This document shows positions 1 through 8,223 of a stretch of 64,000 bases of DNA, piece by piece (positions within the stretch are counted from its first letter, which is position 1; every line of letters starts with the position of its first letter). Source of the stretch: JBBQLG01 sp964251665 (lineage in GTDB: Bacteria > Bacteroidota > Bacteroidia > Cytophagales > Spirosomataceae); NCBI GenBank assembly GCA_964251665.1, contig CAXUKO010000005.1, positions 248,001 through 312,000 on the forward strand, given 5' to 3'. Both the position numbers and the translations under genes were made by a program. The notes beneath the pieces were generated by a model that was not told the origin of the DNA, did not search any database, and saw only the letters and a list, made by a program, of their open reading frames with translations.

Positions 1-353
1 TCGCTGCCTAAGCTGATATTCACGGTGGAGCGATTGCCAACGGATATTTCCTGTGCCACTGCCCCTACCGACGAGAAGACCAGCACAGCTTTATTATCAG
101 GAACGTTAATGCGGTAATTACCTTCTGCATCGGTAGTGGTGCCCCGTGTGGTGCCTTTTACGGCTACGTTTACCCCCGGCATCGGCGTGTTGTCGTCAGC
201 AGAAAGTACCCGGCCCGTGACCGGGCGCTCTTCAACAGAAGGCGCATAGCTACTGCCAGCGGCCTTGACCGGGCTGTTCACCAGCGACAAACCAGATAAG
301 CAGACGGTCAGGATCATTACGTGAACCGTCGTGCGGTGTAGTCGTTTAGTCAT
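1..353 (-). CDS. SusC/RagA-type TonB-linked outer membrane receptor, N-terminal fragment
   Basis: Reading the minus strand from the ATG at 353 gives 117 residues open to the window edge, so this is the 5' end of a longer gene. The product begins with a signal peptide (MTKRLHRTTVHVMIL start, hydrophobic core to about residue 25). From about residue 44 it has a carboxypeptidase-regulatory-like domain (VTGRVLSADDNTPMPGVNV, then GTTRGTTTDAEGNY and VFSSVGAVAQEI), the standard N-terminal module of SusC/RagA receptors that import glycans or peptides across the outer membrane with TonB. The plug and barrel lie outside the window. The LacI-type regulator just upstream on the same strand is a plausible local regulator. 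The family call is secure; the substrate is not known. Confidence 0.85.
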   Translation of the reverse strand, partial: MTKRLHRTTVHVMILTVCLSGLSLVNSPVKAAGSSYAPSVEERPVTGRVLSADDNTPMPGVNVAVKGTTRGTTTDAEGNYRINVPDNKAVLVFSSVGAVAQEISVGNRSTVNISLGS

Positions 354-599
354 ACTACGGATAGGAATTAGGTTTAGGAATTATGTTTTTCAGGCAAAGC
401 AGGGGAAACGCAGATAGCTGTGAGCATAAAGACGACATCAGACGCTCAGCTACGTACTAAAGTGGAAAAATATCTTAAAATTATTTTATTTCTCAACCAG
501 CGCGTCAGATAAGCTACATATCATGTGTAAGGGTCATAACCCGTAGATGCGGGTGTATCGCTTCCTATTCAAGATTTTAACACCCTTTCAACCAGCAAC

Positions 600-1634
600 T
601 TATATTTTACGCTGCGATGACGGGCGAACTAAAAGGGTAGTCTTGAGCACATGGGTAGCGGCAACCCGTTCAATAGGGCCGTCTGTTTCAATCTGATCGA
701 TCACGAGCCGGGCGGCTGTCTGCCCCATCTCAAAAGCAGGCTGTACCATCGAACTCAGGGGCGGATCGATCATGATGGCCATTGGCAGGTTAGTGAATCC
801 GATCAGTGCAATATCGCCCGGCATAGTCAGCCCGCGTTTCCGAATGGCTAAGTGTAAACCAAGAGCCATCCGGTCGTTGGCCGAGAAGATGCCATCGGGC
901 CGGTTGGGGTGATCCAGCAACTGGTCCGCAACGGTCAATGCCCCTTCGGTAGTCAGGTCACTGCGCACGACATAACCGTCGGGTATGGGCAGGTTGTGAT
1001 CGAGCATAGCCGCCCGGTAGCCGTGCAGCCGTTTCTGACTGATGGATAAACTGTCCGGCCCGGCCAGGTGCGCAACCCGGCGGCAGCCCTGCTGAATCAA
1101 ATGTTCAGTGGCTTTGTAAGCCCCGTCAAAATCATCAACTACCACTTTGTTCGTTATTGACTCCTCCCAGACACGGTCGAAAAATACCATTGGAAACGAC
1201 TGATCCTGTAGTCGCTGAAAGTGATCGTAGTTGGTTGTTTCAATTGCCAGCGAAACAAGTATTCCGTCGGCCCGCCGTGTATAGATATGCTTAACGTTCA
1301 GTACCTCCCGGTCATACTTTTCGTGGCTCTGGTAGATGGTTACGTGGTAACCCCGGTTGTAAGCCACTTCTTCGATCCCACTGATAACAGCCGAAAAAAA
1401 AGGATTATCAATCTCCGGGACCAGCACCCCCAGCGTGTAACTACGGCTCTTTAATAAACTGAGTGCTACCGGATTGGGCAGGTAATCGAGCTGCTCAACC
1501 AGCGCCATGATCTTCTGCTTCGTCTCTGTACTGATTTCGGAACTATCGTGTAAGGCCCGCGATACCGTTGACTTGGACAACCCCAACTGCTGCGCAATTT
1601 CCTTAATGGTGACACTGCTTTTTTTGGGTTTCAT
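600..1634 (-). CDS. LacI-family transcriptional regulator
   Basis: A 344-residue protein of normal family length. The N-terminus carries the LacI helix-turn-helix (TIKEIAQQLGLSKSTVSRAL, residues 9-28) followed by the hinge helix and LPNPVALSLLKSRSYTLGV. The rest is a periplasmic-binding-protein-like effector domain (VPEIDNPFFSAVISGIEEVA, later DGIFSANDRMALGL and IALIGFTNLP). Such proteins bind sugars or related effectors and repress or activate catabolic genes. It lies upstream of, and co-oriented with, the SusC fragment ending at the window edge, so control of a glycan-utilisation locus is likely but inferred. A tandem 12-bp element at 1757-1780 in its upstream region is a candidate operator. 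The run of eight A on the plus strand near 1394-1401 encodes the conserved Phe-Phe and is not unusual. Confidence 0.93.
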   Translation of the reverse strand: MKPKKSSVTIKEIAQQLGLSKSTVSRALHDSSEISTETKQKIMALVEQLDYLPNPVALSLLKSRSYTLGVLVPEIDNPFFSAVISGIEEVAYNRGYHVTIYQSHEKYDREVLNVKHIYTRRADGILVSLAIETTNYDHFQRLQDQSFPMVFFDRVWEESITNKVVVDDFDGAYKATEHLIQQGCRRVAHLAGPDSLSISQKRLHGYRAAMLDHNLPIPDGYVVRSDLTTEGALTVADQLLDHPNRPDGIFSANDRMALGLHLAIRKRGLTMPGDIALIGFTNLPMAIMIDPPLSSMVQPAFEMGQTAARLVIDQIETDGPIERVAATHVLKTTLLVRPSSQRKI

Positions 1635-1756
1635 GGTTGTAAACGCAGAAAAATTATATCGATACCCGTTCGGTGATGGCAGGGTTACATTAGGCTTGCC
1701 ACCTGACAGCTATTATTAAACCATTGCAGTAGGGTAAACCCTAAATTTTCAGGTTT

Positions 1757-1780
1757 ACCGGGAACGGTACCGGGAACGGT
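1757..1780. promoter_or_regulatory. Tandem 12-bp palindromic motif, possible LacI-type operator
   Basis: Two perfect adjacent copies of accgggaacggt (1757-1768 and 1769-1780). Each copy has self-complementary ends (accg/cggt), and the junction cggtaccg is itself a perfect palindrome. It sits in the 271-nt divergent region between the lacI-type gene (minus) and the ECF sigma gene (plus). The CG-centred dyad character suits a LacI-family operator, but binding is only inferred. Confidence 0.4.
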
Positions 1781-1905
1781 TGCGTGCAAAAATAGACTGA
1801 TTTATAGGAATTATAGTTGCAAACTAAGAAACACATGCATAAATTACTCAAGTAGCATGGACCCACACCCGTAAGGAATCAGGAGCCTATTCGTCGAAAA
1901 GTACA

Positions 1906-2529
1906 ATGGAACGAAGTAATTTTCTCGTAGAACCAGCCTGTTATTCCACCAAATTGTCTGGTCGTACACAACAGATGCAGTGTCAGGCTGATGCTTTGTT
2001 TCGGCAGGTTACTGAAAACGATGCTTATCCCGCTTTCCGGCAGTTATTCAGTCTGTATTACGAACCGCTCTGTCGCTATGCGGCCCGTTTTGTTCATTCA
2101 AGCCACATCGCAGAAGAGATTGTTGCCGATGTATTCGTGAAACTGTGGAAAAACCGCGCTCAGATTCAGCTATACGCGTCTTTTCACGCTTACTGTCATC
2201 GGGCCGTTAAGAATCAGTCGCTCGATTATCTGAAAAGCAGCCGTCGCATTGACGCATCGCATAGCGAACTGACCGACGCACACCACGCCCTGACAGCCAC
2301 CGGCGACTCACCGGAGCAGGGCGTCATTGGTGAGGAATTCGACACCCGGCTTAACAATGCTATTGCGCAGCTGCCCCGACAGGGCCAGTTAATTTACCGA
2401 ATGAGCCGCGATGAGGGGCTGAAATACCGTGAAATTGCCGGGCAGTTGGGTATTTCTGTGCGCACTGTGGAAACGCATATGGGACGCACGTTTCAGGCTT
2501 TGCGGGCGCAGTTGCAGGAATACTATTAA
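1906..2529 (+). CDS. RNA polymerase ECF sigma-70 factor
   Basis: A 207-residue protein with a sigma-70 region 2 (FRQLFSLYYEPLCRYAARFV, then AEEIVADVFVKLWKNR) and a C-terminal region 4 helix-turn-helix (RMSRDEGLKYREIAGQLGIS, then VRTVETHMGRTFQALR). This is the pattern of the large Bacteroidota family of ECF factors that normally pair with a FecR-like transmembrane anti-sigma and a TonB receptor. The start at 1906 gives an N-terminal extension of about 23 residues; the ATG at 1975 (MQCQADALF) would give the usual family start and is an equally good choice. No complete fecR follows. Instead a short anti-sigma-like gene lies convergent 61 nt downstream. Confidence 0.93.
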   Translation: MERSNFLVEPACYSTKLSGRTQQMQCQADALFRQVTENDAYPAFRQLFSLYYEPLCRYAARFVHSSHIAEEIVADVFVKLWKNRAQIQLYASFHAYCHRAVKNQSLDYLKSSRRIDASHSELTDAHHALTATGDSPEQGVIGEEFDTRLNNAIAQLPRQGQLIYRMSRDEGLKYREIAGQLGISVRTVETHMGRTFQALRAQLQEYY

Positions 2530-2590
2530 GGAGAAAGTTTACTCTGTTTGTCTTGCGTACCGATTTGATGCGCTGCATCACCGACCCGAT

Positions 2591-2878
2591 TCAGGGCCGG
2601 TTGGCAGAAGGGTGACGCAACGAGTTTCGGATACGCTCGCGCAGAGCATCCGCTTCATCAGTCGACAGACGTCGACGGGGCGGATTAGAAGCGGCCTGTA
2701 CCAACCGCCGGGCTAAATCGAGCGTAGCCGATGCCGCCGGGTGGCAGGTGCGAAAATTAGTCCAGAAAGCCGCTACTTCTTCATCACCGGGTTGCTGCAC
2801 CCACCAGACGAACAAGTCATCCAGTGCCAGTTCTTCAACGGAGTAAGCAGCGTACGATTTCATAATGTACCGGGCCAT
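2591..2878 (-). CDS. Small soluble protein resembling the cytoplasmic anti-sigma domain of FecR
   Basis: The open frame begins with a GTG at 2941, but ATG starts at 2878 (MARYIM) or 2863 (MKSYAAYS) fit the family better; I use 2878, giving 95 residues. The sequence (YSVEELALDDLFVWWVQQPG, FWTNFRTCHPAASATLDLAR, then LSTDEADALRERI) looks like the N-terminal sigma-binding domain of Bacteroidota FecR anti-sigma factors. It stops where the transmembrane helix would begin, and only 61 nt separate its stop from the end of the convergent sigma gene, so no membrane or periplasmic part is encoded here. It may be a free-standing anti-sigma factor or a remnant of a fecR gene. The resemblance is by eye only. 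Confidence 0.6.
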   Translation of the reverse strand: MARYIMKSYAAYSVEELALDDLFVWWVQQPGDEEVAAFWTNFRTCHPAASATLDLARRLVQAASNPPRRRLSTDEADALRERIRNSLRHPSANRP

Positions 2879-2972
2879 GATTATTGCTTCAGAAAGCGAC
2901 CCGTTGTACCGTTCTACTGATATGAAAGCAAACCCGGCCACTGCGTAGTATTGCTTAGGGCCGGGTTGGTTA

Positions 2973-3497
2973 TTACTCCGCTTGCTGACGCGCTTCCTTC
3001 GCTTTTTTGGTATTGGCCGTTCGGGGTTTGCCCGCTTTGGATTCGGTTAATTTTTTAGCATTCGTCGCTTTCCGTTCGGCGGGTGTCAGTTTTTCCCACG
3101 CTTCGGCGGGTAAATACCGAGCCGTTTTATCGCCCTTGTCGGCGGGTTTTCCATCAACTGTACGCCAGTCCTGATCCGTCCATTTTTCCAGATGCTCCTG
3201 GGTTTCGGTACGTTTTTCCTGTTTGTAGCCGCCACCCGCTTTCTCATATTCATGGGTGAGTAACTGCGCTTTTCGGGCGCTCCACTGTCCGGCTTTTCCG
3301 CCCTTTTCGCCCGCTGTAATTTCCTTCTTCAGGCGTTCGCGCAGGTCAGGATCAGTGTAATTGTCCTCCGTTTTTTTAGGTTTCGCTGACTTTTTAGCAG
3401 CAGGTGCTTTCTTGTCAGCAGCTTTCGTAGCTGACCCGGTAGTGGCTGTAGTCGATTTCGTACCGGCCTTGCCTGAGGTTGAGTTTGTAGTTGCCAT
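2973..3497 (-). CDS. DUF5872-like lysine-rich protein
   Basis: A 174-residue, highly charged protein. Residues 1-45 are a low-complexity Ala/Thr/Lys tail (AADKKAPAAKKSAKPKK). The rest matches what I recall of the DUF5872 family: DPDLRERLKKEITAGEKGGK, GQWSARKAQLLTHEYEKAGG, then WRTVDGKPADKGDKTARYLP and AWEKLTPAERKATNAKK. No enzymatic motif, signal peptide or membrane segment is visible. The function of this family is unknown; the basic tail suggests nucleic-acid or chromatin association, which is inference. The gene is transcribed away from the acyl-CoA ligase gene. A second candidate frame overlapping its 5' end is a shadow. Confidence 0.7.
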   Translation of the reverse strand: MATTNSTSGKAGTKSTTATTGSATKAADKKAPAAKKSAKPKKTEDNYTDPDLRERLKKEITAGEKGGKAGQWSARKAQLLTHEYEKAGGGYKQEKRTETQEHLEKWTDQDWRTVDGKPADKGDKTARYLPAEAWEKLTPAERKATNAKKLTESKAGKPRTANTKKAKEARQQAE

Positions 3498-3580
3498 CGC
3501 GTTGAGTCTGTTTTCACAATGGCTTTATAACCCGGTGTGTAACCTTTTGTTGCTTGCTAAAAAGGATCAGATTTTTTTGT

Positions 3581-3599
3581 TATATATTCACAATATATA
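3581..3599. promoter_or_regulatory. 19-bp AT-rich palindrome upstream of acyl-CoA ligase, possible operator
   Basis: Sequence tatatatt-cac-aatatata is a perfect dyad with 8-bp arms and a 3-nt centre, located 24 nt before the ATG at 3623. Its size and position fit a repressor operator for a dimeric regulator, but no regulator gene lies adjacent and AT-rich dyads can arise by chance. Confidence 0.3.
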
Positions 3600-3622
3600 G
3601 CATTATTCCTAACCTTACACGT

Positions 3623-5320
3623 ATGCAAACGGCTAAGTCACCTGACATCCGGCTAAAAACCATCGTCGATTTCTTTTATCAATGGGAACGGGAGCAGCCC
3701 GACAAGGTGTATCTGCACCAGCCGATGGGCAACGATTTTCTGGAAATAACCTGGGGAGAAGCAGGTCGGCAGGCCCGGCGTATTGCGGCTTATCTGCAAT
3801 CACTCGACTTACCAGCGGGAAGTCCTATTGGTCTGGTTTCTAAAAACTGCGCTCACTGGCTTATTGCCGATATCGCCATCATGCTTAGTGGTCACGTTTC
3901 GGTTCCCTTTTATCCAACCCTTACAGCTCCTCAACTTCGACAGGTACTAACTCACAGTGGTTGTACGGTATTGTTTGTGGGAAAAATTGACAATTGGTCC
4001 GCCATGCAGCCTGGCGTTCCCGACGGGGTAGAGTGCGTTCGTTTTCCGGGTTATGAATCCTCCGAAGCCCTGACTGCCAACCCCGATCACCGCCAGTGGA
4101 ATGACCTCTTGGCTACCTATCCGCCTATGACCGGTCAGCCAACGCCTGACCCGGATGCTGTTTCGACCATTGTGTACACGTCCGGCACGACAGGCAATCC
4201 CAAAGGGGTGATGCTGACTTATGCCGGTGGCAGTGAACTCAGCCTGCAGACACGGGAACAGATGTTTCACGACCTGCCGAATACCCGGTTTTTCTCCTAC
4301 CTGCCCCTTTGTCATATTGCCGAGCGTAATGTAGTCGAACTGATGAGCCTGCTTACGGGTGGTACCATCTACTTTACCGATACCCTCGAATCGTTCATGC
4401 GCAATTTGCAGGAAGCCCGACCCACGCACTTTATCGCCGTGCCCCGCATCTGGACGAAGTTCCAGCAGGGCATCTTCGCGAAAATACCGCCTATACATCT
4501 GGAAGCCATCCTGAATGGTGATCCGGTACAGGCCGAAGCCATCAAAAAACAGATTCGTCAAAGTTTAGGGCTCGACGAAGCCGTTGTCATTTTAACCGGA
4601 GCGGCTCCTATGCCAGCCTCGCTGATTCAGTGGTATCGTCGGCTGGGCATTATTATTCAGGAGGCCTATGGGATGACAGAAAATTTCGGTGCGGTATCAA
4701 TGATGCCAGCCGACCAGATCAAAGACGGCACAGTGGGCCGAATTAACTCGGGGATAGAGGTCAAAATAGCCCCTGGAACAGGTGAAATTCTGACCCGTGC
4801 CCCCTGGAACATGAAAGGCTATTACAATGAACCGACCCTAACTAAGGCTACGCTTAAAGACGGCTGGCTCTATACCGGTGATGTTGGCGAAGTGGATGCC
4901 GACGGGTTTCTGAAATTGACGGGCCGGGTGAAAGATATGTACAAAAGCCCCAAAGGCGAGTACATTGTGCCGACCCGCATTGAGTTCGGCTTTGCCGGGA
5001 ATAACCACATCGAGCAGGTTTGCATTACGGGGCAGCAGTTGCCTCAGCCGGTTGCGCTGATTGTACTGGCAGATGTGGCGCGGCAGACAGATCGGGCACT
5101 GGTGCAACAAAGTCTGGAACATACGCTTGTCGCCCTTAATGAGCAGCTGCACCCCCACGAGCGGGTGAAAAAACTGATTGTCGTGAAAGACCCCTGGACA
5201 GTGGAGAATAATTTTATTACGCCAACCATGAAGATAAAACGCAACGTCATCGACGCGCACTATAACCCGTATGTAACGGCCTGGTATGACCGCAAGGAGG
5301 TTGTAATCTGGGAGGAGTGA
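3623..5320 (+). CDS. AMP-dependent long-chain acyl-CoA synthetase/ligase
   Basis: A 565-residue member of the ANL superfamily, which activates a carboxylic acid with ATP and transfers it to CoA. The P-loop-like A3 motif (TIVYTSGTTGNPKGVML), the A5 motif (YGMTENFG), the A7 motif (LYTGDVGEVDADGFL) and the hinge and A8 region (LTGRVKDMYKSPKGEYIVP) are all present. Overall layout is like FadD15-type long-chain ligases (SYLPLCHIAERNVVE, then THFIAVPRIWTKFQQGI). The frame is open from 3554, but the ATG at 3623 (MQTAKSPDIRL) is the sensible start and excludes an unlikely N-terminus. A 19-bp AT-rich dyad lies just upstream. Substrate chain length cannot be read from the sequence; fatty-acid activation is the likely role. 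Confidence 0.9.
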   Translation: MQTAKSPDIRLKTIVDFFYQWEREQPDKVYLHQPMGNDFLEITWGEAGRQARRIAAYLQSLDLPAGSPIGLVSKNCAHWLIADIAIMLSGHVSVPFYPTLTAPQLRQVLTHSGCTVLFVGKIDNWSAMQPGVPDGVECVRFPGYESSEALTANPDHRQWNDLLATYPPMTGQPTPDPDAVSTIVYTSGTTGNPKGVMLTYAGGSELSLQTREQMFHDLPNTRFFSYLPLCHIAERNVVELMSLLTGGTIYFTDTLESFMRNLQEARPTHFIAVPRIWTKFQQGIFAKIPPIHLEAILNGDPVQAEAIKKQIRQSLGLDEAVVILTGAAPMPASLIQWYRRLGIIIQEAYGMTENFGAVSMMPADQIKDGTVGRINSGIEVKIAPGTGEILTRAPWNMKGYYNEPTLTKATLKDGWLYTGDVGEVDADGFLKLTGRVKDMYKSPKGEYIVPTRIEFGFAGNNHIEQVCITGQQLPQPVALIVLADVARQTDRALVQQSLEHTLVALNEQLHPHERVKKLIVVKDPWTVENNFITPTMKIKRNVIDAHYNPYVTAWYDRKEVVIWEE

Positions 5321-5449
5321 CAGAATACTGCTTACAGGTTGGCCATCGGAACAGCGCTTCAGACCGCAATAACACTGCGCTCTTTTTAGCCAGAAATTGC
5401 ACGTTTCTACGTCTACAGCTGTTTATTATATAGCTAACCAATCAACGTT

Positions 5450-5692
5450 ATGTACTGTATCAAGTGTGGTCAACCAATTCCTGAAGGACGCTTAAAAGTA
5501 CTACCAACGGCTAAAACCTGCGTTCACTGTTCACAGGCGCAGCGAGTAGCCGGTTTCCCACTCATTACGGGCAAGACCGAATATTCAGCCTTGCAAATTG
5601 TATCTAAACAAGATGCCGAGCGACTGCAAAAGATGCAGGCCCGGCGTGGTACCGGTGCTTCTATGTCGATGACCCGCGAGAAGCGCAACTGA
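5450..5692 (+). CDS. DksA/TraR-like C4 zinc-finger protein
   Basis: An 80-residue protein with a four-cysteine zinc-finger at the N-terminus (CIKC at residues 3-6, then TCVHC about 22 residues later), followed by a basic, helical tail. This matches small DksA/TraR-type C4 zinc-finger proteins, where the finger is fused to a coiled coil that enters the RNA polymerase secondary channel; here the coiled coil is absent, so a transcriptional role is only a possibility. It lies 129 nt after the acyl-CoA ligase gene and is followed by a bidirectional terminator hairpin. It could equally be a generic zinc-ribbon protein. Confidence 0.65.
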   Translation: MYCIKCGQPIPEGRLKVLPTAKTCVHCSQAQRVAGFPLITGKTEYSALQIVSKQDAERLQKMQARRGTGASMSMTREKRN

Positions 5693-5715
5693 TTTACCCC
5701 TCCTGCCGTAACAGA

Positions 5716-5753
5716 AAAACCGGGGCAGTCTCGCAACGAGGCTGTCCCGGTTT
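5716..5753. terminator. Bidirectional hairpin terminator
   Basis: An inverted repeat (aaaaccggggcagtctcg paired with cgaggctgtcccggtttg, a few mismatches) with a short loop lies between the convergent zinc-finger gene (plus) and the OsmC-family gene (minus), with T-rich flanks on both strands. Confidence 0.7.
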
Positions 5754-5771
5754 GCTTATGAATCTACTCCC

Positions 5772-6200
5772 TTACACGACCTCGCCTACCTCCCAGTTGA
5801 TACTGACGACCTGCTCCAGATCAGGGTGCAGGCTGATGGCAACCGGACAGGTATGCGCAATCTTTTCCAAACGTTCCCGCACGTCGTCGGCCAGGGATTC
5901 GGGCGTACGGAGTGTCAGGTCGATTTCGATGCGGGCAATGCGCCGGGGTGGCTGCGTCGTCATGATTTTAGTCACGTCCAAAGCGCTGCCTTTTAGCTCG
6001 ATGCCGTCGCGCCGGGCGAAAATAGCCATTGTGGTAATGATGCAGGTTCCCAACGCGTTAGCGACAAGGTCAGTGGGCGAGAATGCTTCCCCCCGACCCT
6101 GATTGTCGGTTGGGGCATCCGTGTTGATTGTAGTACCTGATTGCAGGTGAACGCACTCGGTACGCAGTTCGCCGAGGTAATCAATATGAATCGTTGCCAT
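5772..6200 (-). CDS. OsmC family peroxiredoxin-like protein
   Basis: A 142-residue protein starting MATIHIDYLGELRTECVHL. The OsmC fold signature is visible: GEAFSPTDLVANALGTCIIT with the conserved cysteine near residue 55, and a second conserved cysteine in IAHTCPVAISLHPDLE. OsmC/Ohr proteins reduce organic hydroperoxides through this cysteine pair, though many OsmC-like members have no proven activity. The frame is open upstream to 6347, but that extension overlaps the divergent promoter region and lacks family similarity, so the ATG at 6200 is chosen. It is convergent with the zinc-finger gene across a shared terminator. Confidence 0.88.
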   Translation of the reverse strand: MATIHIDYLGELRTECVHLQSGTTINTDAPTDNQGRGEAFSPTDLVANALGTCIITTMAIFARRDGIELKGSALDVTKIMTTQPPRRIARIEIDLTLRTPESLADDVRERLEKIAHTCPVAISLHPDLEQVVSINWEVGEVV

Positions 6201-6309
6201 TTGTTTTTGGGTCAAACATAAAAAATCTACACGGGTTAATCCACTGATAACGTTTATAGCATGTACATTACCGGTGGATATCATAAATTTTGTGCTGAAT
6301 TTTAGACCG

Positions 6310-7104
6310 ATGACACGTTTACTACTATACTGGCTGAGTTGTTCCATGCTGGGCGTATTGCTCTCAACAGGTGCCGTTGCGCAGACGACATCGCCTGCCG
6401 ACGCTGATGAGGATAATTACACATCCGTTACGACCTACGGCGTCACCACTAACACGAATGCGGGCCTGCTGGGCGGCTTTGTTTTTCGCCAGTCGAAACT
6501 TATACCCGGCACACTGCTGGGCAAACGGCAATTCCGGTATCTGAGCCTGGAGATTGTGAACGTGAAACACCCTAAAGAATACCAGCAGCAGTCGATTTAT
6601 GGGGCGGGATCGCGCTTTGTGTATGGTAAAGAAAACTACCTCTTCGTGCTTCGTCCGCAGTATGGCCGCGAAATTCAGTTATTCCGGCGCAGTGCCGATG
6701 AAGGCGTAGCGATTAACGCCATAATTGCCGCCGGACCGTCGATTGGTATCATCAAACCCTATTACGTTGAGGTCGCAACGGGGCAGCAAAGTTCTAAAAC
6801 CATCCCCTACGCTACGGCAGTGAAGCAACAGATTACCGGCGAAATCATTGGTGGTGGCGGCTTTTTCGAGGGTCTGACCGAGTCGAAACTAACCGTTGGC
6901 CTTCACCTGAAAACGGCCGTTAGTTTTGAGTTAAGTGCCTTTCGCAACAACACGACCGGTATAGAGATCGGCTTTCTGACGGAGGCCTATCCCAAAACGA
7001 TCATTATCCTGCCCAATCCCGATCCGAATGTGAACCCGGAAGTTGGCAACCGAAGCTTCTTTACGTCGGGCTATATCACCCTGTTTTTCGGGACCAAAAA
7101 GTAG
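6310..7104 (+). CDS. Secreted protein of unknown function, probable outer membrane protein
   Basis: A 264-residue protein with a clear signal peptide (MTRLLLYWLSCSMLGVLLST, cleavage near GAVAQ). The mature part alternates hydrophobic and polar residues and ends in an aromatic-terminal strand (SGYITLFFGTKK), which suggests a small beta-barrel. I recognise no enzymatic motif. Repeated glycine-rich strands (GLLGGFVFRQSKLIPGT, EIIGGGGFFEG) fit an outer membrane protein, but the call is structural inference. The start at 6310 is preferred over an in-frame ATG at 6274 because it places the hydrophobic core at the N-terminus. It is transcribed toward lipA, 131 nt upstream of it. Confidence 0.65.
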   Translation: MTRLLLYWLSCSMLGVLLSTGAVAQTTSPADADEDNYTSVTTYGVTTNTNAGLLGGFVFRQSKLIPGTLLGKRQFRYLSLEIVNVKHPKEYQQQSIYGAGSRFVYGKENYLFVLRPQYGREIQLFRRSADEGVAINAIIAAGPSIGIIKPYYVEVATGQQSSKTIPYATAVKQQITGEIIGGGGFFEGLTESKLTVGLHLKTAVSFELSAFRNNTTGIEIGFLTEAYPKTIIILPNPDPNVNPEVGNRSFFTSGYITLFFGTKK

Positions 7105-7235
7105 CTTCTGCGCTCCGCTCCCATGCCCCACAATCAGTAGGCCACGGCTATTGGTTGCGGGGCATTGTTTATGGCGGGCAGTTCCCGAACTTTACGGACC
7201 CGATTCGCATTTTACCCCAAAGAGTACCGTTTGCC

Positions 7236-8114
7236 ATGATCGAACTACCCGTAATTCCATCTGAACAACAACGCCGAAAACGACCCGACTGGCTGCGCGT
7301 AAAGCTGCCCGTAGGCCCGGCCTATGCCAATGTCCGTAAGTTGGTTGACACCTATAAACTGCACACCATCTGCGAAAGCGGTAATTGCCCGAACATGGGC
7401 GAATGCTGGGGTGCGGGAACAGCTACCTTTATGATTCTGGGTAATGTTTGTACCCGAAGCTGCACTTTCTGTGCCGTAGCGACGGGTCGGCCCAACGAAT
7501 ACGATGCCGACGAGCCGCGTCGGGTGGCCGAGGCCATTCAGCTTATGAAGGTGAAACACGCCGTAATCACCTCCGTTAACCGCGACGAGCTGAAAGACAG
7601 GGGTGCCGAAATCTGGTACGAAACCGTGCGGGCAATCAAAGAAGTATCCCCGACTACGACCATCGAAACCTTGATTCCCGATACAAAAGGCAACTGGGAA
7701 GCCCTCATACGCATGATTTCGGCCAGGCAGGAAGTGGTGTCCCATAATATGGAAACGGTGGAGCGACTTTATCGCCGGGTGCGTCCACAGGCCCGCTACG
7801 AACGCAGTCTTGAGCAAATCCGCCGGACGAAAGAGTATGGTCAGCGCACGAAATCGGGCATTATGCTCGGCCTGGGCGAAACGACCGACGAAGTCCTGAA
7901 AGCAATGGATGACCTGGTTGTGAACGGACTGGATATTCTGACGCTGGGCCAATACCTGCAACCGACCAAAATGCACCATGAGGTGATCGAATGGATTCAT
8001 CCCGATACGTTTGCCATGTACAAAGAAGAGGGGTTGAAACGCGGGCTGAAATACGTAGAATCAGGTCCGCTGGTCCGCTCCAGCTACCATGCCGAACGAC
8101 ACGTTCTTGTCTAG
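7236..8114 (+). CDS. lipA: Lipoyl synthase (radical SAM)
   Basis: A 292-residue radical-SAM enzyme that inserts two sulfur atoms into protein-bound octanoyl groups to make lipoyl cofactor for pyruvate and 2-oxoglutarate dehydrogenases. Both iron-sulfur sites are visible: the auxiliary-cluster motif CESGNCPNMGEC and the radical-SAM motif CTRSCTFC. Other family motifs include GGHITTVN-like AVITSVNRDELKDRGA, MLGLGET and LTLGQYLQPT. The ATG at 7236 (MIELPVIPSEQQ) gives the normal length; an upstream in-frame TTG at 7155 is discarded. The C-terminal RSSYHAE is the conserved serine-containing end. A hairpin terminator follows the gene. Identification is secure. Confidence 0.97.
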   Translation: MIELPVIPSEQQRRKRPDWLRVKLPVGPAYANVRKLVDTYKLHTICESGNCPNMGECWGAGTATFMILGNVCTRSCTFCAVATGRPNEYDADEPRRVAEAIQLMKVKHAVITSVNRDELKDRGAEIWYETVRAIKEVSPTTTIETLIPDTKGNWEALIRMISARQEVVSHNMETVERLYRRVRPQARYERSLEQIRRTKEYGQRTKSGIMLGLGETTDEVLKAMDDLVVNGLDILTLGQYLQPTKMHHEVIEWIHPDTFAMYKEEGLKRGLKYVESGPLVRSSYHAERHVLV

Positions 8115-8186
8115 GTTCGTTGAACATCAGGTAGTTTCTGGGGCAGTAAACCAAACAATTAAGCATACAGGCTATTTTAAGGTATA

Positions 8187-8213
8187 AAGCCCGGTCCCGG
8201 CGACCGGGCTTTT
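8187..8213 (+). terminator. Intrinsic terminator of lipA, immediately before crtY
   Basis: Stem aagcccggtc / gaccgggctt with a ccggc loop and a short T run (tttt), directly after lipA. It ends only 10 nt before the ATG of the next gene at 8224, so it lies in the expected leader of that gene. Confidence 0.75.
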
Positions 8214-8223
8214 CTGTTGGTGC

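Noticed and set aside
1394..1401. A8 run in the LacI-type gene as a slippage site
   Set aside because: It encodes the conserved Asn-Pro-Phe-Phe-Ser of the family, is shorter than the dnaX run, and no truncated product makes sense.
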